Shown here one piece after another: positions 6,065 to 11,460 of a stretch of 11,460 nt of DNA. The position numbers and the translations under genes were made by a program. The stretch lies in assembly GCA_029861085.1 (NCBI GenBank), contig JAOUAE010000035.1:1-11460 (forward strand), in the 5' to 3' direction. Under the pieces are notes generated by a model. That model was not told the origin of the DNA. It ran no database searches and saw nothing but the letters and a program-made list of their open reading frames with translations. Source of the stretch: Candidatus Nitrosopumilus sp. GTDB lineage: Archaea; Thermoproteota; Nitrososphaeria; Nitrososphaerales; Nitrosopumilaceae. Numbering within the stretch: the first letter of the stretch is position 1; each line of letters starts with the position of its first letter.

Positions 6065-7114
6065 TTGAATGGACAAGACATTGACTTATTGTCCTCTATT
6101 GATGAATCTGATAAAGAACTCTTAAATGAAATTCAATGGACTTTTCCACTTGTGACGAGACCTTTTGACACTATTGCTAAAAAATTTGATACTACTCCAG
6201 AAGAAGTCAAAGAACGCCTAAATCAACTCAAAGAGATTGGAGTTCTAAGGCAACTAAGTGCAATTTTTGATACAAGAAAACTTGGTTATACTAGTTCTTT
6301 AATTGCAATGGAAATTGAATCTGATCAATTGGAACATGTTGCAAGCCAAATTAATCGCCATCCTGGTGTCAGTCACAATTATGAACGTGATCATCAGTTT
6401 AATCTTTGGTTTACATTAGCTGTTCCTCCAGGATCTGATTTGAAAGAAGAACTTGAAAAATTTAATGTCCTAAAAGGAATTAAAAAAGTAAGGATGCTTC
6501 CAACTCTTCAATTATTTAAGATTGGTGTGAAACTTGACATGGTGGATGATAAGAAACATGATGTTGCACCAACAGAGGAAAAAAAAGAAATTAAAAATAT
6601 TAAATTTGATCCTACAGAAGAAGACAAAGACTTTATTCGTGAATTGCAAAAAGATATGGAAATTATTGATGAACCTTTTGTAAATGCTGCAAAAAATCTT
6701 GGGATTACTGAAAATGAACTATTTAAAAAAATGAAACATTATGAAGAGATAGGAGTGATGAGGAGGTTTGCTGCTATCTTAAGACATAGGCAAGTTGGCT
6801 TTACTGCAAATGGTATGATTGTATGGAAAGTACCTGAGGATAGAATTTTACAAGTTGGAGAAACATTAGGTTCATTTCCACAAGTTAGTCATTGTTATGA
6901 GAGACCAACATATGATGACTGGCCTTACAATGTATTTTCTATGATTCATTGTAAAACACATGACGAGGCTCATGAAATGGCAAAAACTATTCAAGACCAA
7001 ATTCATGTAGATGAATATCAGATTCTTTTCAGTTCTCGTGAATTCAAGAAAACTCGAGTAGAATATTTCGTTGAAAGTTCTTTTAGCTTAGAAGAAACAG
7101 TCCCTGCCTCTTAG
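6065..7114 (+). CDS. Fused two-lobe siroheme decarboxylase (AhbA/AhbB-like, Lrp/AsnC fold)
   Basis: Two tandem copies of a winged-helix plus AsnC/Lrp-type ligand domain, as in the siroheme decarboxylase subunits AhbA and AhbB, here in one 349-residue chain. The enzyme removes two acetate carboxyls from siroheme to give 12,18-didecarboxysiroheme. Lobe 1 (about 13-160) has RQLSAIFDTRKLGY (62-75) and GVSHNYERDHQFNLWFTL (101-118). Lobe 2 (about 190-340) has RRFAAILRHRQVGF and VSHCYERPTYDDWPYNVFSM (from 274). The second motif is the AhbB signature. These features separate it from true Lrp regulators, although database labels often call such proteins AsnC-family regulators. The start is TTG at 6065: TAA precedes it in frame, and the ATG at 6069 is out of frame. 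A charged linker lies at about 160-190. It is divergent from sirC-hemA-hemB, and its stop overlaps the end of the gene on the other strand by 4 bases. Confidence 0.9.
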   Translation: MNGQDIDLLSSIDESDKELLNEIQWTFPLVTRPFDTIAKKFDTTPEEVKERLNQLKEIGVLRQLSAIFDTRKLGYTSSLIAMEIESDQLEHVASQINRHPGVSHNYERDHQFNLWFTLAVPPGSDLKEELEKFNVLKGIKKVRMLPTLQLFKIGVKLDMVDDKKHDVAPTEEKKEIKNIKFDPTEEDKDFIRELQKDMEIIDEPFVNAAKNLGITENELFKKMKHYEEIGVMRRFAAILRHRQVGFTANGMIVWKVPEDRILQVGETLGSFPQVSHCYERPTYDDWPYNVFSMIHCKTHDEAHEMAKTIQDQIHVDEYQILFSSREFKKTRVEYFVESSFSLEETVPAS

Positions 7115-7449
7115 AATTCGTTCTCATCATGTCCCACGACATGAATTGTACAAAAATACTGATCGTTCATGTTACAATAGTATTGCGAGTCGTCTCCACA
7201 TTCTTTACATGGTGGCTTTTCATCTAGCTCTGAAAGTTTACTGTGGTATACTTTACTTCTAGTCGTAACACCTGAATCCTTGTAAATTCTAGTTAGATTT
7301 GAATAGTATTCTAATTCTTCAGGATTTAATTTCTGATAATTTTTAATTTTCTTGATCATTGACTCCCATTTCTTGTATTTGCCTATCTTGGCAATCTTCA
7401 TTCTTTCAATAACTTCTAGCGTTTTTTCTAAATCTATTGGGTTGTCCAT
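7111..7449 (-). CDS. Small protein with C-terminal zinc-binding motif (112 aa)
   Basis: Not assigned to a named family. Residues 1-75 are helical and charged, with a Lys-rich first half (IAKIGKYKKWESMIKKIKNY). The C terminus has C81-x2-C84-x7-C92-x7-C100-x2-H103-x3-H107, a probable zinc site resembling a B-box-like knuckle. It starts 7 nt after the stop of the aldo/keto reductase gene, so the two are almost certainly co-transcribed. Its last four bases overlap the 3' end of the siroheme decarboxylase gene on the opposite strand. The role is unknown; the zinc motif and small size suggest a binding or adaptor protein, not an enzyme. Confidence 0.8.
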   Translation of the reverse strand: MDNPIDLEKTLEVIERMKIAKIGKYKKWESMIKKIKNYQKLNPEELEYYSNLTRIYKDSGVTTRSKVYHSKLSELDEKPPCKECGDDSQYYCNMNDQYFCTIHVVGHDENEF

Positions 7450-7456
7450 TTACAAA

Positions 7457-8455
7457 CTAATTTGCTTGAGGTGTTGCTTTTAATTCGTATGAAGGCCAAG
7501 TATTGTACAATTCCTCTACTTCTTTCATATCTGAATCTGAAATATGTTTTCCATCTGACATTTGGGCATAATTGACAACTTCTTCTTCACTGATCATAGT
7601 TGGAAGTACTGTTGCAAATCCTTTCTTTGTCATCATAAACTTCATTGCAAATTCTGTAATGTTTAACCCGTTTCTATCTGCAATTGGTCTGAACTGTTCA
7701 ACTTTCTCTAATGATGCTTTAAGCCATTCTCTTTTCCTTACTGATCTATGATCATTGTCATCAAATTTTGTATCTGCATTGACTTTACCTGTTAAAATCC
7801 CTGATGCTTCTGGGACTCTAACTAAAATTCCAACATCTTTTTCTTCTGCTTTTCTCATCAATTCATTTCCTGGAGTCTGTTCCAGAATATTGTACACTGT
7901 TTGAACTGCACTAAGATTTGGCTTGTCCATTGCTTCCATGCCTTCTTGAGTCCATCCTATTGCAGGACCTAATGCAATTTGATATGTTTTGATGGAACCT
8001 TCTTTGATAAAACTATCTAATACGTTGAAAATAGAATCATTTCTTACGTCTTTTAATTTTGGATTATGTACACCATACATGTCCACATGATCTGTTTGTA
8101 ATCTTTCTAAACTATTTCTTAATGCCATTCTTGTATAATCTTCATCAAATCTCTGTGGAAGTTCTTTATGTCCTATTTGTTCAACGTCACTAAAATCATA
8201 ACCATATTTTGTAGAGATAACAATCTCGTCTCTCATATCTTTGAAGACATCGCCGATTAATTTTTCACTTAAACCCTTGCCATACAAATCCCCAGTTTCA
8301 AAGAAATTAATTCCTACGTCATATGCTTTTTTGAGCATTCTTTTTGCTTCATCTTCCTCAATTTTTTTACCCCACCAATCAAGAGCGATGGCCCATGCAC
8401 CAAATCCAATCTCTGAAATTTCAATGTCTGTTTTTCCTAGTTTATTGTATTTCAA
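7457..8455 (-). CDS. Aldo/keto reductase
   Basis: A TIM-barrel NAD(P)H-dependent oxidoreductase of 332 residues, normal for the family; the substrate is unknown. It starts MKYNKLGKTDIEISEIGFGAW, as typical aldo/keto reductases do. Of the catalytic tetrad, Tyr58 (DLYGKG), Lys83 (ISTKYGY) and His130 (MYGVHNP) are clear. The usual Asp of the NFFDTA motif is Glu53 here (NFFETGDLYG). The C-terminal region with FAMKFMMTKKGFATVLPTMISEEEV fits the cofactor-binding end. The start is TTG at 8455: the frame stays open upstream to about 8530 but holds no ATG, GTG or TTG there, and the MKYNKLGKT beginning fits the family. It heads a two-gene unit with the small zinc protein, after an 85-nt gap from the ChdC-like gene. 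Confidence 0.93.
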   Translation of the reverse strand: MKYNKLGKTDIEISEIGFGAWAIALDWWGKKIEEDEAKRMLKKAYDVGINFFETGDLYGKGLSEKLIGDVFKDMRDEIVISTKYGYDFSDVEQIGHKELPQRFDEDYTRMALRNSLERLQTDHVDMYGVHNPKLKDVRNDSIFNVLDSFIKEGSIKTYQIALGPAIGWTQEGMEAMDKPNLSAVQTVYNILEQTPGNELMRKAEEKDVGILVRVPEASGILTGKVNADTKFDDNDHRSVRKREWLKASLEKVEQFRPIADRNGLNITEFAMKFMMTKKGFATVLPTMISEEEVVNYAQMSDGKHISDSDMKEVEELYNTWPSYELKATPQAN

Positions 8456-8540
8456 AACTATTTTTTGATCTAAAATTTCAGCATTTATGTTTATCCAAGA
8501 TTTGCATCTGTGATACTTGATTTTTAAATAATTTGAAGGC

Positions 8541-9218
8541 TTATCCTAAACTGGAAATCATTGAGACGATGTCTTTTTTCACACAGACGATCATCGGTAT
8601 GTCGTTTTTAACATATGATGATACTTCTGTTTCCCTCAAATCCATGATCAAATCTTGGAAATCCCTAATGTCATCCACTTCAAATGCTAGCATGAAATCT
8701 TCATCATGAATTCCAAAAGAGTATGTGGTATTGAGAACAACTTGTGGATATTTTTTACTAACTTCAATATGTTCATCCATAATTTTCTGTCTTTTGTCTT
8801 GAGGTAGCAGATACCATTCTCTTGTTTTTGTAAATGGATAAACTATAACGTGTTTTTTTGATTCCATTCCAGTTAGAAAACCATGCTCTTTTCTTGCTCC
8901 TTGGACGTAAATTGAAGGCCTAGTACATGAGAGATAAGTCATTGATGGAATAATGTATTTTCCAAAAACAGTCTTGTAGATTTTTTCAATTACTTTTTGA
9001 ATCTCTTCAATTGATTTTCCTGCAAACCAAAACAAAAAATCAGCATCATCTCTTAGGCCTAAATTTGAATATGTTCTAAACATTATTCCTGAATTGTTAA
9101 TTACATTTTCCACCTCTTTTGCAGATTCTTCCTTTGCTAGATCTGCCATCCATCTCCATTTTGGATCTACTTTGAAAAATGAAAAGTTGAAATAATATTG
9201 TTCATCTTTTTCTGACAT
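8541..9218 (-). CDS. Chlorite dismutase-family protein, probable coproheme decarboxylase (ChdC/HemQ-like)
   Basis: A 225-residue member of the chlorite dismutase/HemQ heme-protein family, which in the coproporphyrin route converts iron-coproporphyrin III to heme b using peroxide. The core motif is YPFTKTREWYLLP (127-139), with Tyr127 and Lys131 spaced like the catalytic Tyr and the Lys of bacterial ChdC. It is followed by the proximal heme ligand His150 in KIMDEH and the NTTYSFGIHDEDFMLAFEVDD stretch (163-183). DLRETEVSSYVKNDIPMIVC near 193-212 is also typical. I see no Arg where true chlorite dismutases carry their distal Arg, which favours decarboxylase over chlorite-splitting activity; this is inference. 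The ATG at 9218 lies 26 nt downstream of a TATA box, so translation is likely leaderless. The nearby Ahb-type heme genes support a heme role. Confidence 0.9.
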   Translation of the reverse strand: MSEKDEQYYFNFSFFKVDPKWRWMADLAKEESAKEVENVINNSGIMFRTYSNLGLRDDADFLFWFAGKSIEEIQKVIEKIYKTVFGKYIIPSMTYLSCTRPSIYVQGARKEHGFLTGMESKKHVIVYPFTKTREWYLLPQDKRQKIMDEHIEVSKKYPQVVLNTTYSFGIHDEDFMLAFEVDDIRDFQDLIMDLRETEVSSYVKNDIPMIVCVKKDIVSMISSLG

Positions 9219-9240
9219 ATTATTTTTAATTTTGAAACCC

Positions 9241-9248
9241 TATTTAAA
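9241..9248 (-). promoter_or_regulatory. TATA box of the ChdC-like gene
   Basis: On the - strand TTTAAATA is centred 26 nt upstream of the ATG at 9218. No Shine-Dalgarno sequence lies between, so the transcript is probably leaderless. The gene therefore has its own promoter. Confidence 0.6.
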
Positions 9249-9266
9249 CAAAAACTAGATTTTCTA

Positions 9267-9475
9267 TTAAAGAATCTCGATAATTTTTTCTGATGATTTA
9301 TGTCCTGATTTTATTTGAACCAAATTTGTTGATATTTCGAAATGTTTTGCAATTTTTTTAATTAACTCTTTGTTTGCTTCTCCTTTGATGGGTTTTGATT
9401 TTATTCCATCCTGATTTGATTCTCTTTTATTTCTAGAAATTCTTTAGAAAATTCTACTTGAACTTTATAAATCAC
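9267..9475 (-). pseudogene. DUF167 (YggU-like) gene split by a one-base frameshift
   Basis: DUF167 proteins are small conserved alpha/beta proteins of unclear function. Read from GTG 9475, the first frame gives IYKVQVEFSKEFLEIKENQI and stops at TAA 9403-9401. The register shifted by one base then continues GIKSKPIKGEANKELI, then VQIKSGHKSSEKIIEIL, to TAA at 9267. The second half carries the DUF167 signature P-x2-G-x-A-N-x2-L-I, then S-G-x2-S-x2-K. The whole is 209 nt, one short of 70 codons, and adding one base near 9407-9409 (AGGAT/GGA) would join the halves. I see no slippery heptamer, so a real deletion or a base-calling error is likelier than programmed frameshifting. The region 9219-9600 holds nothing else coding. 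A TATA-like AATTTAACC lies about 27 nt upstream of the GTG. Confidence 0.72.
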
Positions 9476-9600
9476 TAATTTTTTAAAAATACACTCTGGT
9501 TAAATTTGAGTCGGTTGAGTGAACAGTCAGTTTTTTTAAATAGGTTTTTTTGCAAAATCTCTAGGCATTCATGTTGGGTGTTAAATCTGAATAAATTTGA

Positions 9601-10371
9601 TTATGCTGATTGTTCCAAAGCCCATTCATAGCCTTCTGCTTCTAGTTTATCTGCAAGGGATGCATCACCTGTTTTCAATACTTGACCTCTGGCAAACACG
9701 TGTACAAAATCTAATTTGTCTAAGAATTTTAAAATTCTGGCATAGTGGGTAATTATGATTACTGTTGCATCTTTACCTGAGACTTTACTTATTGCTTGAG
9801 CTACTGATTGAACCGCATCAATATCTAATCCTGAATCTGGCTCATCCAAAATTGAAATCTTTGGTTTTAATACTGCCATTTGTAATACCTCTGCACGTTT
9901 TTTCTCCCCCCCTGAGAATCCTTCATTAAGATATCTTGAAAGAAATTCTTCTTTTAATCCAACTTTTTCTAGATTCTCTTTAAGATATTTTTGAAACTCT
10001 CTTACGGTGATGAAAACTTCTCTATCATCACCTTCAAGTGCTTTACTTAGAGAATTGTATGCTGTTCTAAGAAAATGGGAAAATCCTACCCCTGAAACTT
10101 CTGTTGGATATTGAAATCCTAAGAATAATCCTTTCTTTGCTCTTTCATCTGCAGATAAATCTAAAATGCTTTTTCCATCTAATAAAATATCTCCTTTAGT
10201 GACTACATATTTTGGATGTGCAAGTAATGTGTAAGCTAATGTACTTTTTCCTGAACCGTTTGGTCCCATAATTGCATGTACTTCCCCCGGACCTGTTTTC
10301 AAATTAACGCCTTTAAGAATCTCTTTGCCTTCTCTTGTTACGTGAAGATCTTTAATTTCTAACACTGCCAT
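9601..10371 (-). CDS. sufC: Fe-S cluster assembly ATPase SufC
   Basis: The ABC-type ATPase that works with the SufB/SufD scaffold in iron-sulfur cluster assembly; soluble, in the cytoplasm. The 256-residue protein has Walker A GPNGSGKST (36-44), the Q-loop LGFQYP, the signature FSGGEKKR, Walker B ISILDEPDSGLDID with catalytic Glu, and the H-loop His in ITHYARIL. SufC-specific features include SADERAKKGLFLGFQYP and the DSGLDIDA after Walker B. The start is ATG 10371, with MAVLEIKDLHV as usual. SufB and SufD genes are not adjacent: a TFB gene lies upstream and a broken DUF167 gene downstream, so sufC is either alone here or was separated from its partners. It has a strong TATA box of its own 25 nt upstream. 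Confidence 0.95.
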   Translation of the reverse strand: MAVLEIKDLHVTREGKEILKGVNLKTGPGEVHAIMGPNGSGKSTLAYTLLAHPKYVVTKGDILLDGKSILDLSADERAKKGLFLGFQYPTEVSGVGFSHFLRTAYNSLSKALEGDDREVFITVREFQKYLKENLEKVGLKEEFLSRYLNEGFSGGEKKRAEVLQMAVLKPKISILDEPDSGLDIDAVQSVAQAISKVSGKDATVIIITHYARILKFLDKLDFVHVFARGQVLKTGDASLADKLEAEGYEWALEQSA

Positions 10372-10390
10372 GTTGCAAATTATTTTGTTT

Positions 10391-10401
10391 CTATATATAA
10401 T
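10391..10401 (-). promoter_or_regulatory. TATA box of sufC
   Basis: The - strand reads ATTATATATAG, centred about 25 nt upstream of the sufC ATG. It is the strongest TATA box seen in the window and predicts a leaderless transcript. Confidence 0.7.
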
Positions 10402-10413
10402 ACAGACGAAATT

Positions 10414-10437
10414 TAGCTAATCCTAACGGGATTGCTA
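10414..10437. promoter_or_regulatory. Imperfect inverted repeat upstream of sufC
   Basis: The arms TAGCTAATCC and GGATTGCTA pair over about nine base pairs with one bulged T at 10418 and a 5-base centre (TAACG). It ends 12 bp upstream of the sufC TATA box and downstream of the tfb stop. It could be an operator for sufC or a hairpin at the end of the tfb transcript; the sequence alone does not decide. Confidence 0.3.
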
Positions 10438-10463
10438 GATAATAAAATAAGAAGGAGGGGGGG
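10438..10463 (-). terminator. Pyrimidine tract after tfb, possible terminator
   Basis: Just after the tfb stop, the - strand is nearly all C and T: seven C, then TCCTTCTTATTTTATTAT. Pyrimidine and T-rich tracts serve as archaeal termination signals. The run of C is unusual for this AT-rich DNA. Confidence 0.35.
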
Positions 10464-10468
10464 TATAA

Positions 10469-11422
10469 TTATTTGGCCAGAGATGGTCTCAAAGTAATTT
10501 TGAGTTTGTAGCATGTTAGAATTTCTTTACATCTATTTCTGATGGTAACTTCTGTTACTCCTGCAACACTTGAAACGTCTCTTTGTAGAACGTTTTGTCC
10601 AAGTAGAACTGATGCCACATACAGATATGCTGCGGCAATTCCATTTGGAGCCTTCCCATCAGCAATATTGCTATCTTTAGTTTTTTCTGCAATTTCCAAA
10701 GCCAGTCTTTCAACTCTGACTTCTGTTTGCGTCACATTTGCTATTTTTGAGATGTATTTGTCCATAGTTAGGACCGGGGCATGTACTTGTCCCATTTCCA
10801 TTACCATGGTTCTATAGTATCTTGCTGCAAGTTTTGTTTTTGATTTAACGTCTTTTGACGGACAAATTCCTCGACAAATTTCTTCTAATGATCTTACTAC
10901 ATCACATTGTTTGCATGCCATGTAAATCGTAGCTACTGTAATGCTAACTACTGATTTTCCTTTCACATCAACATGTTCATCTAAGTTTCTGTATATCATA
11001 GAAGCAGTTTCCAATACGTTCTTTGAAAGATTAAGACCGTCACATGTTTCGCCCATTTTTGCTAAAACATTGGCAAGTCTTCTTTCTTTTGGTGAGGAAA
11101 CTCTTACTCTTTGTTGCCACTTTCTGAGATTGTGCATTTGACTTGCAACTTCATGGTTTATTGTTTTACCGCTAAAGTCCTTTGCACTGATTGAAATCTC
11201 GGTGGTTATTCCCAAGTCATGTTGAGAATATGTTGTTTGTCCTGTTGCTCTTGCAAGCTTCATCTTGTCTTCAAAATTTGAGCTTATTGTTTCTGGACCA
11301 TAATTTGCAATCTGATCATCGACGACAACGCCGCAACCAGAACAAATTATTTCACCATTCTGCATGTCATCTACTAATGTAGATTTACATTCAGGACAGT
11401 TTTGTTTTTCTAGTATGTTCAT
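10469..11422 (-). CDS. tfb: Transcription initiation factor TFB (TFIIB family)
   Basis: Bridges TATA-bound TBP and RNA polymerase during archaeal initiation. The 317-residue protein has an N-terminal zinc ribbon (C9, C12, C27, C30) and a reader/linker region with ARATGQTTYSQHDLGITTEI. A first cyclin-like repeat spans about 110-200 (KGKSVVSITVATIYMACKQ) and a second about 205-305 (GKAPNGIAAAYLYVAS, then VAGVTEVTIRNRCKEI, the helix-turn-helix that contacts the BRE). Length and domain order are normal for a complete TFB. Thaumarchaea usually carry several TFB paralogues, so this may be one of a set with a specialised role. The ATG at 11422 has a clear Shine-Dalgarno site 8 nt upstream. The last residues, LKITLRPSLAK, run past the usual fold end only slightly. 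Confidence 0.95.
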   Translation of the reverse strand: MNILEKQNCPECKSTLVDDMQNGEIICSGCGVVVDDQIANYGPETISSNFEDKMKLARATGQTTYSQHDLGITTEISISAKDFSGKTINHEVASQMHNLRKWQQRVRVSSPKERRLANVLAKMGETCDGLNLSKNVLETASMIYRNLDEHVDVKGKSVVSITVATIYMACKQCDVVRSLEEICRGICPSKDVKSKTKLAARYYRTMVMEMGQVHAPVLTMDKYISKIANVTQTEVRVERLALEIAEKTKDSNIADGKAPNGIAAAYLYVASVLLGQNVLQRDVSSVAGVTEVTIRNRCKEILTCYKLKITLRPSLAK

Positions 11423-11430
11423 TATTTTTT

Positions 11431-11436
11431 TCTCCT
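11431..11436 (-). promoter_or_regulatory. Shine-Dalgarno site of tfb
   Basis: On the - strand AGGAGA lies 8 nt before the tfb ATG. It is the clearest ribosome binding site in the window, where most first genes appear leaderless, and implies that tfb is transcribed with a 5' leader or from an upstream gene outside the window. Confidence 0.6.
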
Positions 11437-11460
11437 AAATTTTTTTGGTTTATTAGCAGG

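Noticed and set aside
9904..9915. Run of seven C in sufC as a possible phase-variable tract
   Set aside because: It encodes the invariant Ser-Gly-Gly of the ABC signature motif, and the frame is intact; one homopolymer is not evidence of phase variation.
1..11460. tRNA, rRNA, CRISPR array, insertion sequence, integrase or defence system
   Set aside because: I looked on both strands and saw no cloverleaf, spaced repeats, transposase or nuclease/helicase genes.

Overview
The window is a piece of an AT-rich archaeal chromosome, most likely from an ammonia-oxidising thaumarchaeote of the Nitrosopumilus type. The reasons are a TFIIB-family transcription factor, TATA boxes about 26 nt upstream of start codons (leaderless transcripts), a siroheme-decarboxylase heme pathway with no bacterial-style genes, SufC, and several small zinc-knuckle proteins of the kind common in that phylum. 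The lineage is inferred from gene content and style, not from a marker comparison.

Layout. Positions 1-2750 are a loose region of small, mostly + strand genes separated by long AT-rich gaps: the tail of a membrane protein, a 57-residue DUF1059 protein on the - strand (369-542), a secreted PepSY protein with a 22-residue repeat tail (781-1482), a membrane-anchored protein of unknown function (1983-2336) and a 61-residue zinc-knuckle protein (2517-2702). Three of these genes share an 11-bp box, TTAGCACYAGT, in the same orientation and 18-19 bp upstream of the TATA element.

Positions 2757-7114 hold the tetrapyrrole block. A - strand operon sirC-hemA-hemB plus a coupled 104-residue unknown is transcribed away from a + strand gene encoding a fused two-lobe AhbA/AhbB-like siroheme decarboxylase. 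Together they cover glutamyl-tRNA reduction, porphobilinogen synthesis, precorrin-2 oxidation and siroheme decarboxylation. hemL, hemC, hemD, the uroporphyrinogen methylase and ahbC/ahbD are not in the window.

Positions 7111-9475 carry, all on the - strand, a small zinc protein paired with an aldo/keto reductase, a chlorite-dismutase-family protein that looks like a coproheme decarboxylase (ChdC/HemQ), and a DUF167 gene split by an apparent one-base deletion. Positions 9601-11422 hold sufC (Fe-S assembly ATPase) with a strong TATA box and a TFB gene with a clear Shine-Dalgarno site. The ChdC-like protein and SufC fit a heme and Fe-S metabolism theme.

No tRNA, rRNA, CRISPR array, insertion sequence or integrase was found. 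The most unusual items are the shared promoter box, the 22-residue repeat protein, the coexistence of Ahb-type and ChdC-type heme enzymes, and the broken DUF167 gene.
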